A DNA stretch of 7,143 nt from Bacteroidales bacterium (GTDB lineage Bacteria > Bacteroidota > Bacteroidia > Bacteroidales > P3): assembly GCA_017988355.1 (NCBI GenBank), contig JAGNRX010000054.1:1-7143 (forward strand), in the 5' to 3' direction. Positions 1-6,200 of the stretch are shown here, piece by piece (the first letter of the stretch is position 1; every line of letters begins with the position of its first letter). The notes beneath the pieces were generated by a model. That model did not search any database. It saw nothing but the letters and a program-made list of their open reading frames with translations, and was not told where the DNA came from. A program made the position numbers and the translations under genes.

Positions 1-1
1 C

Positions 2-1363
2 TTTAGGAAGAAGAAATCAAAAGGGGCTTCAAAGTGGTATGAGGATATTACACTGTCTTATCGCACGAGCTTAATGAACTCAATAAACACTTATGATTCT
101 CTTTTATTTAAGAAAGAAGTCTTTAAAGCTATGAGAAATGGGATGATGCACTCAATTCCTATACAAAGTAATATCAAGGCATTTAAACATTTCAATTGGA
201 CTAATTCCATTTCATACACAGAGAGGTGGTATTTGAACTCTACCGTTAAGCAGTATAATCCACTAACCGACCAAGTGGACAAGGATACAATTATGGGCTT
301 TATTGCAAATAGGGATATGAATTTCTCTTCCTCTTTAAATACCCGTATCTATGGTATGTTTACATTTAAGAAAGGATATATCAAAGCTATTAGACACGTT
401 GTTAATCCTTCTATAAGTTTTAGCTATACTCCAAACTTCTCTAATCCTTCGCTTGGTTTCTATAATTTCTACTTAGATAAGGCAGGCAATAAGGTTTTCT
501 ATTCAAAGACTGAAGATGGATTATTTGGTTCTCCTCCAAGTGGAGAGTCAGGAGTTATTGGCTTTTCAATTGGGAATAACTTAGAGATGAAAGTTAAATC
601 ATCAAAGGATACCATTACAGGCGACACTAAGATTGTTTTGCTTGAAAGTTTTAGTCTTTCCTCTGGTTATGATTTGGCAAGAGACTCTGTGAACTTTCAA
701 CCACTAAGACTGAATGCAAGGACTACTCTTTTCAAAAAGCTTATAATAAACTTCAATGCATCCTACACTCCTTATGCTATGGATAGTTTGGGAAGGCTTA
801 CAAATGAGTTTTTAATAAATAAGGAAAACAAATTATTTAAACGTCAGAACTCACAGTGGGATTTCAATTTGAGTTGGCAGTTTTCAGGAAAGGGAGAAAA
901 GAAAGCATCTGATGAGAGCAGTAATAATGGAGATAAGATTTCCCCAACCGAAATGACATATTCTCCATTTGTTAATCCTAATGAAATACTTGGCTCCTAT
1001 GTTGATTTCACCATTCCTTGGAGCTTAAACCTTGGCTTAAACTATAGTCAGCTAAGTAGTTTTGTGGCAAGAATTGCAGGATATGAAACCAATAAATCCT
1101 CAACCCTAACCGTTCGTGGCGATGTTAACCTAACGCCTAAGTGGAAGATTGGGTTCTCTTCAGGATATGATTTCATAAACAAAGACTATACCTATACCTC
1201 AATTGACTTCTATCGCGATTTACATTGCTGGGAAATGAGGATGAACTGGGTACCATTTGGCTACCGTCAAGGTTGGAACTTCACAATAGCGGTCAAAGCC
1301 TCAATGCTCCAAGACCTAAAGTATGAAATCAGAAACGACTTTAGAAATAGAGCTCAATACTAA
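2..1363 (+). CDS. lptD: LPS assembly outer membrane protein LptD, Bacteroidetes type (C-terminal part, 5' truncated)
   Basis: LptD is the outer membrane beta-barrel that, with LptE, inserts lipopolysaccharide into the outer leaflet. The reading frame is open from the left edge, through the ATG at 74, to the TAA at 1361-1363. The 453 visible residues are therefore only the C-terminal part of a protein that in this phylum is usually around 900 residues, and the ATG at 74 is an internal Met. The sequence alternates short amphipathic strands and turns, as in a barrel. I recognise signatures of the Bacteroidetes LptD family: IRHVVNPSISFSY (about 389-427), GSPPSGESG (527-553) and RDLHCWEMRMNWVPFG (from 1214). 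The last residue is Tyr, fitting an aromatic barrel C-terminus. The N-terminal OstA-like domain is not in the window. The family assignment rests on remembered conserved blocks; the barrel character is inferred from composition. Confidence 0.9.
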   Translation, partial: FRKKKSKGASKWYEDITLSYRTSLMNSINTYDSLLFKKEVFKAMRNGMMHSIPIQSNIKAFKHFNWTNSISYTERWYLNSTVKQYNPLTDQVDKDTIMGFIANRDMNFSSSLNTRIYGMFTFKKGYIKAIRHVVNPSISFSYTPNFSNPSLGFYNFYLDKAGNKVFYSKTEDGLFGSPPSGESGVIGFSIGNNLEMKVKSSKDTITGDTKIVLLESFSLSSGYDLARDSVNFQPLRLNARTTLFKKLIINFNASYTPYAMDSLGRLTNEFLINKENKLFKRQNSQWDFNLSWQFSGKGEKKASDESSNNGDKISPTEMTYSPFVNPNEILGSYVDFTIPWSLNLGLNYSQLSSFVARIAGYETNKSSTLTVRGDVNLTPKWKIGFSSGYDFINKDYTYTSIDFYRDLHCWEMRMNWVPFGYRQGWNFTIAVKASMLQDLKYEIRNDFRNRAQY

Positions 1364-1378
1364 ATAACTTACTTTTTA

Positions 1379-1410
1379 TTTGCTAATTAAGAAAACTATT
1401 CCTACATTTG
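1379..1410 (+). promoter_or_regulatory. Bacteroidetes-type promoter of the lipoprotein gene
   Basis: A TTTG at 1379-1382 (-33 element) is followed after 20 bp by TACATTTG at 1403-1410, an exact match to the TAnnTTTG -7 element of the Bacteroidetes primary sigma factor. The expected transcript would start a few bases downstream, leaving a leader of roughly 15-20 nt before the ATG at 1432. The lipoprotein gene is therefore probably transcribed separately from lptD. Start-site position is inferred. Confidence 0.75.
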
Positions 1411-1431
1411 TAGCTTATATAACATCTTAAT

Positions 1432-1830
1432 ATGAAAGCAATTAATTTAAAACTAGGTGCAATAACAATTATGATTATTGCAATATTAAGCATTTGTCTT
1501 TTCTCGGGTTGTAAGGATACAGAGGAAGATTTATTAATAGGAGAATGGGTTTCTATTACAGAAGATTATAACTATGGAGATACTATTGTATTTACTTCTG
1601 ATGGAAAGATTCAGAAATGGAAGGACTTGACATATAATCCTTATGACTCCACCAATAATAATGTAAGGTATGAAGTTTCAAATGATTCAATTAGTATCAC
1701 TAAAAACGAATACAGTCGTTCATTTCAATACTCAATTAACAATTCTAATTTAACAATCAATTCTTTAGGATTTGCTTTTACATTATTAGCTCTTGCACCA
1801 AAAGACATTAAATTTAAGAGAATAAAATAA
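1432..1830 (+). CDS. Small lipoprotein with lipocalin-like sequence pattern, unknown function
   Basis: This 132-residue protein begins with a typical lipoprotein signal peptide: Lys2 and Lys7, a hydrophobic stretch at about 8-25, and the lipobox LFSGC with Cys27 as the lipidation site. Cys22 is a poorer candidate because Ile precedes it. The mature protein starts C-K-D-T-E-E-D. The acidic run after Lys resembles the Bacteroidetes lipoprotein export signal that sends lipoproteins to the cell surface. Residues 34-60 (LLIGEWVS... then TIVFTSDGKIQKW) follow the 'LxGxW ... FxxDGK' pattern common in small lipocalin-like Bacteroidetes lipoproteins. The rest is rich in Ser, Asn and Thr with alternating hydrophobic residues, suggesting a beta fold. 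The ATG sits just after a perfect promoter; no Shine-Dalgarno is visible. The gene converges on the S41 peptidase gene. I do not recognise a specific family and assign no function. Confidence 0.85.
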   Translation: MKAINLKLGAITIMIIAILSICLFSGCKDTEEDLLIGEWVSITEDYNYGDTIVFTSDGKIQKWKDLTYNPYDSTNNNVRYEVSNDSISITKNEYSRSFQYSINNSNLTINSLGFAFTLLALAPKDIKFKRIK

Positions 1831-1866
1831 GAAATTAGTAGATAGCTAAGTTATTCAATCTTTACG

Positions 1867-3474
1867 TTATTTTATCTTAGAGAAATAAGGCAAAGCTTTT
1901 TGCAAGTCTTCGTCAAGTTGTAGGAAGATTGAGTAGTAGTATTTGTCTTCAAAGAGGGATTGAGCAATATATGCTTTCATTAGAAGTAGGATTTCTTTCT
2001 TGTCGTTGTCTATTTTAAGGGAGCTTGAAACTCCATTCTTTGCTGCATATTGTTTCATCTCATTAAATAAGGCTTCACTTACATTAAAGTCTTTAATAAA
2101 GTCTTCTCCAGTATAATATTGCTTAAAGTTATTCCTATTCTTATCCATATAATCGAAACAGAACTTATATAGTAAACCTTTCTTAAGTAGTTCAGAATAG
2201 TATTCGGATTTCTTATAGTTATAGTATGGAAGTTCAATGTCTGGTTCTATTCCTCCACCACCATAAACTGTTCTGCCTTTCTTGGTTGTGTATTTCAGAC
2301 TATCTGGATGTGCAATTGTGTCTTTGTCGCCCTTGCTCATTGTTGCATATCTTTGTATAAAGTCTTCAAAGTATTGGTCTGGGTCGCCACTTACATAATG
2401 CCTTTGTATGCTCCTGCCTGATGGGGTATAGTATCTGGAAACTGTTATCCTTACTGCTGAACCGTCAGGTAGTACTTTCTGTTCTTGGACTAAGCCTTTA
2501 CCAAATGTCCTCCTACCAATAACCATTCCTCTGTCGTTGTCTTGCATTGCTCCACTCACAATTTCGGAAGCTGAGGCTGAGAGTTCATCTATTAATATTA
2601 TAAGCTTTCCTTGTTCAAAAAGTCCTCCACTTGTTGCAACCATATCAGAACGATCTCTTTTCCTACCTTTGGTATAGACTACTAAGTCGCCAGATGGAAG
2701 AAACTGGTCTGCAACCCTATAAGCTTGTTCTAAGTATCCCCCTCCGTTGCCTCTAAGGTCAAAAACGAGTTGTTTCATTCCTTTACTCTTAAGGCTGCGA
2801 AGTGCATCATCAACCTCTTGGTCTGTGGTTTGAGAAAACTGACTAAGTCTTATATATCCTGTTTTTGCATCAACCATTCCAAAATAATCAACACTAAAGG
2901 TCGGTATTTCATCTCTCTTAACTCTGAATGGGATTAGCTTTGCAACGCCGTCTCTCTTAATTCCGAGCTTAACTTCTGTGCCTTTCTTTCCTTTAAGAAG
3001 ACGCATTACATCCGAGTTCTCTATTTTCTTGCCTGCCCAATTGGTGTCATTTACGGTAACTATCCTATCCCCTGCCATAACTCCTGCCTTAATAGAAGGG
3101 CCTCCTTTAACTGGTTGAATCACTACTATTGTGTCTTCAATTATTCTAAACTGAACGCCTATGCCATCAAATCCTCCTTGTAGGGATTCTTGTTCTGCCT
3201 TAAACTGCTCAGCTGTTAGGTAGGTTGTGTGCGGGTCAAGTTGTTGTAGGAATGAAGCAATAAATGTGTCTGAAATTGAATCCAAATCAACCTTATCAAC
3301 ATATTCACTATCGATAAGGTCAATAATATAGGCAAACTTACTTGCAAGGGCAGTCTTTGAGGGAGAAAGAAAGTTAGAGTCACTACCTTCTTTTGGTATT
3401 ATATAATAGCCTAAAACTATTCCAAAAATTAAAGATACTGCAACTATAAGAGGAGTTCTTGCCTTATTATTCAT
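1867..3474 (-). CDS. S41 family C-terminal processing peptidase (Ctp/Prc type) with PDZ domain
   Basis: This is a 535-residue periplasmic serine protease of the tail-specific protease family, which trims or degrades envelope proteins from their C-termini. The N-terminus has a Lys/Arg-flanked hydrophobic segment (about 8-25) without a clear cleavage site, so it is either a membrane anchor or a signal peptide. Residues 45-95 contain the usual helical region ending in LDPHTTYL. A PDZ domain lies at about 100-185 (GIGVQF, then AGVMAGDRIVTVN). The S41 core spans about 195-415, with the DLRGNGGG block at 239-246. From the family's Ser-Lys spacing of 25 residues, the catalytic residues are Ser301 (SASASE, 299-304), Lys326 (TFGKG) and Gln330. 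The helical tail (420-535) is typical of Bacteroidetes members. It starts 17 bp after lysS ends, so it is probably co-transcribed with it. Its substrates cannot be read from the sequence. Confidence 0.93.
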   Translation of the reverse strand: MNNKARTPLIVAVSLIFGIVLGYYIIPKEGSDSNFLSPSKTALASKFAYIIDLIDSEYVDKVDLDSISDTFIASFLQQLDPHTTYLTAEQFKAEQESLQGGFDGIGVQFRIIEDTIVVIQPVKGGPSIKAGVMAGDRIVTVNDTNWAGKKIENSDVMRLLKGKKGTEVKLGIKRDGVAKLIPFRVKRDEIPTFSVDYFGMVDAKTGYIRLSQFSQTTDQEVDDALRSLKSKGMKQLVFDLRGNGGGYLEQAYRVADQFLPSGDLVVYTKGRKRDRSDMVATSGGLFEQGKLIILIDELSASASEIVSGAMQDNDRGMVIGRRTFGKGLVQEQKVLPDGSAVRITVSRYYTPSGRSIQRHYVSGDPDQYFEDFIQRYATMSKGDKDTIAHPDSLKYTTKKGRTVYGGGGIEPDIELPYYNYKKSEYYSELLKKGLLYKFCFDYMDKNRNNFKQYYTGEDFIKDFNVSEALFNEMKQYAAKNGVSSSLKIDNDKKEILLLMKAYIAQSLFEDKYYYSIFLQLDEDLQKALPYFSKIK

Positions 3475-3491
3475 TTTATAATCTTTGTTTT

Positions 3492-5036
3492 CTATTTCTT
3501 TACTTCTTCTTGAGTATTATTCTCTGATGTCTTCTCTGGTTTCATTTGTGGGAAGAAGAGAACATCTTGAATTGATGGGGTATTGGTCATAAACATTGTT
3601 AGACGGTCTATCCCTATTCCCATTCCTGAGGTTGGTGGCATTCCATATTCAAGAGCCCTAACGAAATCATGGTCAATAAACATTGCCTCATCATCTCCTC
3701 TTTCTTGAAGTTTGAGTTGGTTTTGCAATCTTTCCAATTGGTCTATTGGGTCATTTAGTTCTGAATATGCATTTGCAAGTTCTTTTCCATTTAAGAATAG
3801 CTCAAAACGTTCAGTCAAGCCTTCTATTTCACGGTGAGCCTTGGTTAGAGGTGACATTTCCTTTGGATAGTCGTAAATAAAGGTTGGTTGAATATAGTGG
3901 TGTTCACATTTCTCTCCGAATATCTCATCAATCAACTTACCCTTACCCATTGTGTTATCGACCTCAATCTTCATTGTCTTGCAAGCATCAAAGAGTTCTT
4001 TCTCACTCATCGTTACAATGTCGTATCCAGTATGTTCAATAATAGAATCTCTCATACTAACTCTCTTATATGGACGCTTAAAGTCTATTTCCTTATCTCC
4101 AATCATAGCCTTTGTTGTGCCATTGATTGCAAGAGCCACTCTTTCAACCATTTCTTCAGTAAGTTCCATCATCCAATAGTAATCCTTATAAGCAACATAA
4201 ACCTCCATTGCTGTAAACTCTGGGTTATGCGTCCTATCCATTCCTTCGTTACGGAAATTGCGAGAAAACTCATAAACTCCATCAAAGCCACCAACTATAA
4301 GTCTTTTTAGATATAATTCGTTTGCAATTCTTAAGTAAAGTGGTATATCTAAAGTATTGTGGTAGGTTGTAAATGGTCTTGCTGCTGCTCCTCCTGGAAT
4401 AGGTTGAAGAACTGGTGTTTCAACTTCAAGATAACCTTTTTCATTAAAGAAATCTCTTATTGTGTTAATGATTTTTGTTCTCTTAATAAAAACCTCTCTA
4501 ACCTCAGGATTAACCACAAGGTCTAAGTATCGTTGACGGTATCTTTGCTCTGGGTTGGTGAAAGCATCATAAATCACACCATCCTTTTCCTTAACAATTG
4601 GAAGAGGACGAATAGATTTTGAAAGAACAGTTAGTTCCTTAACGTGAATTGAGGTTTCCCCCATTTGAGTTACAAAAACATAGCCCTTAACTCCAATAAT
4701 ATCACCAATGTCTAATAGTTTCTTGAAAACAGTATTATACATAGTCTTATCTTCACCCTCACATATCTCATCACGTTTAATATAGAGCTGAATTTTACCA
4801 ACGCTATCTTGGATAACCGCAAATGAAGCAGCACCCATAATCCTACGAGACATTATCCTACCTGCAATTGACACCTCTTGGAAAAGGGTATTGTCCTCTG
4901 GGTACTTCTCTAATATCTCTTTTGAATGTGCATTAATTTCATAAAGTGGTGCTGGATATGGATTTATCCCTAATTCACGCATCTGATCTGCTGCCTGACG
5001 ACGTAATACTTCCTGTTCGCTAAGTTCTGTACTCAT
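3492..5036 (-). CDS. lysS: Lysyl-tRNA synthetase, class II
   Basis: LysRS charges tRNA-Lys with lysine using ATP, in the cytoplasm. The 514-residue protein has the full class II layout. The N-terminal OB-fold anticodon-binding domain is at about 55-140 ([14 protein letters not shown], then GKIQLYI). The catalytic core runs from about 175 to 498. Motif 1 is around 190-215 ([21 protein letters not shown] spans 202-222). Motif 2 is [15 protein letters not shown] (261-275), with the ATP-contacting Arg, and motif 3 is [12 protein letters not shown] (471-482). [15 protein letters not shown] (416-430) is the conserved block that helps form the lysine pocket. After the end of the core ([12 protein letters not shown]) only about 12 hydrophilic residues follow, whereas the Bacteroides enzymes I remember carry a further C-terminal extension. 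The ATG at 5036 gives the normal family start. A promoter lies 30-60 bp upstream, and the peptidase gene follows after 17 bp. Confidence 0.97.
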   Translation of the reverse strand: MSTELSEQEVLRRQAADQMRELGINPYPAPLYEINAHSKEILEKYPEDNTLFQEVSIAGRIMSRRIMGAASFAVIQDSVGKIQLYIKRDEICEGEDKTMYNTVFKKLLDIGDIIGVKGYVFVTQMGETSIHVKELTVLSKSIRPLPIVKEKDGVIYDAFTNPEQRYRQRYLDLVVNPEVREVFIKRTKIINTIRDFFNEKGYLEVETPVLQPIPGGAAARPFTTYHNTLDIPLYLRIANELYLKRLIVGGFDGVYEFSRNFRNEGMDRTHNPEFTAMEVYVAYKDYYWMMELTEEMVERVALAINGTTKAMIGDKEIDFKRPYKRVSMRDSIIEHTGYDIVTMSEKELFDACKTMKIEVDNTMGKGKLIDEIFGEKCEHHYIQPTFIYDYPKEMSPLTKAHREIEGLTERFELFLNGKELANAYSELNDPIDQLERLQNQLKLQERGDDEAMFIDHDFVRALEYGMPPTSGMGIGIDRLTMFMTNTPSIQDVLFFPQMKPEKTSENNTQEEVKK

Positions 5037-5066
5037 AGTATTTTCAAATTATAAAAAAACAAAGTG

Positions 5067-5098
5067 CAAATTTACGTGATTTATTAATTTATATCTAA
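5067..5098 (-). promoter_or_regulatory. Probable promoter of lysS
   Basis: On the minus strand TAAATTTG (5074-5067) matches the Bacteroidetes TAnnTTTG -7 element exactly. Twenty bases upstream is TTAG (5098-5095), which differs from the TTTG -33 element at one base. The transcript would start about 25 nt before the lysS ATG. Such a short leader leaves no room for a riboswitch or a long attenuator, so the repeats at 5225-5475 would lie upstream of the promoter rather than in the mRNA. Confidence 0.6.
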
Positions 5099-5224
5099 TT
5101 TTTCCATCGAATAATATAAGTAATACAATATGTTATCCAATAAAAGCAATAATCTTTGAAAAAACATAGTGAAAAAGCAAGGCAATAACGAGTGATATCC
5201 AAATAAAAAACCAATAGAATCAAA

Positions 5225-5266
5225 CATTAAATTTCTAAAACAAAGCATTAAATTTCTATCTTAAAG
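5225..5266. repeat. Set A: two tandem 21-bp repeats, with a possible third degenerate copy
   Basis: Two adjacent 21-bp copies (5225-5245 and 5246-5266) share the 13-nt core cattaaatttcta and the terminal aaag, with 17 of 21 positions identical. The next 21 bp (5267-5287) keep about 12 of 21 matches and run into the first unit of set B, so a third decayed copy is possible but weak. The core is pure A+T apart from two C residues, so chance similarity is easier here than in the other sets. Confidence 0.65.
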
Positions 5267-5280
5267 AATAAAATTGCTGT

Positions 5281-5382
5281 GATGTACATCTTAGTTTACT
5301 CCGATGTACATCTTAGCATGCTGTGATGTACATCTTAGCTTGCTGTGATGTACATCTTAGTAGAGTGAGATGTACATCTTAG
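5281..5382. repeat. Set B: five 14-bp palindrome-containing repeats at exact 22-bp period
   Basis: The core gatgtacatcttag occurs without a single mismatch at 5281, 5303, 5325, 5347 and 5369. Starts are exactly 22 bp apart. The first ten bases, gatgtacatc, are a perfect palindrome. The 8-nt intervals differ: tttactcc, catgctgt, cttgctgt and tagagtga. The interval before the first unit ends in the same tgctgt seen in two of the internal ones. The period is close to two helical turns, so all five palindromes would face the same side of the DNA, as in a binding-site array. The period is not a multiple of three, so this is not a coding repeat in one continuous frame. I do not recognise the family. 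Confidence 0.95.
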
Positions 5383-5412
5383 TAAAATGAATCAAAGAAA
5401 GAATAATTTAAT

Positions 5413-5475
5413 ACAGCGTTTCAGTAAATCAAAGTGGCGTTTCAGTAAATTATTACAGCGTTTGGCTTTAAGAAT
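5413..5475. repeat. Set C: two or three 21-bp repeats with core gcgtttcagtaaat
   Basis: The 14-nt core gcgtttcagtaaat occurs exactly at 5416-5429 and 5437-5450. A third, partial copy at 5458-5471 keeps gcgttt and diverges afterwards. Starts are 21 bp apart. Whole units at 5413-5433, 5434-5454 and 5455-5475 share 15 of 21 positions (first and second) and about 13 of 21 (first and third). The sequence is unrelated to sets A and B, but the design, a 14-nt core plus a 7-nt variable interval, is the same as in set B. Confidence 0.8.
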
Positions 5476-5548
5476 TGATTGATTTGTATTTTGTTTGGTT
5501 TGTTTGGGAGAATAGGAATTGTGGAAGAATAGCTTGGAAGGGTTATAT

Positions 5549-5582
5549 AAAAAGAAAAAGGACAGCATAAAGCCATCCTTTT
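5549..5582 (-). terminator. Rho-independent terminator downstream of the tRNA gene
   Basis: Read on the minus strand, AAAAGGA (5582-5576) pairs with TCCTTTT (5562-5556). An inner GC/GC pairing closes a small TTTAT loop, with TG mismatches on each side. The stem is followed directly by a T-rich run, TCTTTTT, in the direction of tRNA transcription. It begins 24 bp beyond the 3' end of the tRNA. On the plus strand no T-run follows the stem, so it should act only on minus-strand transcription. Confidence 0.7.
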
Positions 5583-5606
5583 CAAAACAATTATAATTAA
5601 CCTTTG

Positions 5607-5678
<72 letters not shown>

Positions 5679-5693
5679 TCCTATTTGGTTTTG

Positions 5694-5724
5694 CAAAAGT
5701 ACTACTTTTTTAATAACTACCAAA
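5694..5724 (-). promoter_or_regulatory. Promoter of the initiator tRNA gene
   Basis: On the minus strand TTTG (5724-5721) is followed after 19 bp by TACTTTTG (5701-5694), an exact match to both Bacteroidetes promoter elements. It lies 15 bp upstream of the first tRNA base, so the primary transcript would carry a short 5' leader of about ten bases for RNase P to remove. Confidence 0.8.
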
Positions 5725-5817
5725 GAAAATCGAATAATTCTTTTTTTATTCTTTGATTATTATTCTGCCAAACCCTATAATTGACTAATCGTTATCAGAT
5801 TAAGCAACCAATCTCTT

Positions 5818-6186
5818 TTAGTCTTTAAATCCTTCTAATTCTCTTCTTTCTTTCTTTGTTGGTCTTCCTGCTCCCCTGTCTCTTTGCTCAAAAGCAAACT
5901 TCCTTGCGATCTCTATTCTTTCGTATTCCTCTTTTGGGGTAAGGTCTGTCATATATTTCTCAACAAGCTTAGCTCCTACTCGATTATTTAGTATTTCTGT
6001 TACCTGCACAACTTTCTTAAGCTGTTCGATATTTACTTCATATATATCGCCAACATTTACTTCCTTTGAGGCTTTTGCAATAATCCCCTTATGGGTTACC
6101 TTTCCTAAACGACAAGAATCGGATGCTAAGGCTCTGGTTTTGTATAATCTTACTGCCCAAAGCCATTTATCTAATCTTACTGCCAT
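5818..6186 (-). CDS. hslR: S4-domain RNA-binding protein, Hsp15 (HslR) family
   Basis: This 122-residue protein matches the heat-shock protein Hsp15. In E. coli, Hsp15 binds free 50S subunits that still hold a nascent chain on tRNA and helps return them to use. The S4 RNA-binding domain occupies about residues 1-65, opening with RLDKWLWAVRLYKTRALA, the family hallmark. GKV and the stretch around KASKEVNVGD complete it. The basic tail GRPTKKERRELEGFKD (from 107) corresponds to the RPxKKERRxLxxFK ending of E. coli HslR. Length is close to the E. coli protein (133 residues). It begins 14 bp after der ends, so the two are probably one operon. The start is fixed by the family's N-terminal block beginning just after Met. 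No Shine-Dalgarno is visible. Whether it does exactly the E. coli job in this phylum is inferred; its induction by heat cannot be judged from the sequence. Confidence 0.9.
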   Translation of the reverse strand: MAVRLDKWLWAVRLYKTRALASDSCRLGKVTHKGIIAKASKEVNVGDIYEVNIEQLKKVVQVTEILNNRVGAKLVEKYMTDLTPKEEYERIEIARKFAFEQRDRGAGRPTKKERRELEGFKD

Positions 6187-6200
6187 AAGACATTATCTTT

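Larger units (their letters stand above)
5037..5606. other. 570-bp lysS-tRNA intergenic region with repeat arrays and no convincing gene
   Basis: From lysS outward it holds the lysS promoter (5067-5098), A+T-rich sequence without recognisable features (about 5100-5220), three adjacent sets of short direct repeats (5225-5266, 5281-5382, 5413-5475), a T/G-rich low-complexity stretch (about 5483-5510), and the tRNA terminator hairpin (5549-5582). No open reading frame here has family resemblance or a start with good support. The longest on the minus strand that begins outside the tRNA is 54 codons at 5084-5248. It is hydrophobic because the strand is T-rich, and it is not called. Confidence 0.7.

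Noticed and set aside
1846..1880. Possible shared terminator between the lipoprotein and peptidase genes
   Set aside because: Only a 5-bp ctaag/cttag pairing with a 25-nt loop is present, with no clear T-run; one arm lies inside the peptidase coding end. It is too weak to call.
3888..4310. Plus-strand open frames antisense to lysS (also 3952-4179)
   Set aside because: They lie wholly within the strongly conserved lysS coding sequence and show no protein-like features.
5130..5142. DnaA-box-like sequence ttatccaat, suggesting an origin
   Set aside because: It is one imperfect match in A+T-rich sequence, with no cluster and no origin-linked genes nearby.
5084..5248. 54-codon minus-strand frame encoding a hydrophobic peptide
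   Set aside because: It starts within set A repeats, overlaps the lysS promoter elements, has no promoter or family resemblance of its own, and its hydrophobicity follows from T-rich DNA.
5281..5382. CRISPR array
   Set aside because: The repeats are 14 nt and the intervals 8 nt, far too short for CRISPR, and no cas gene is in the window.
5725..5817. Terminator after hslR from GAATAAT/ATTATTC arms
   Set aside because: The stem is all A+T except one pair, has a loop of about 20 nt, and occurs in very A+T-rich DNA where such pairings are common by chance.
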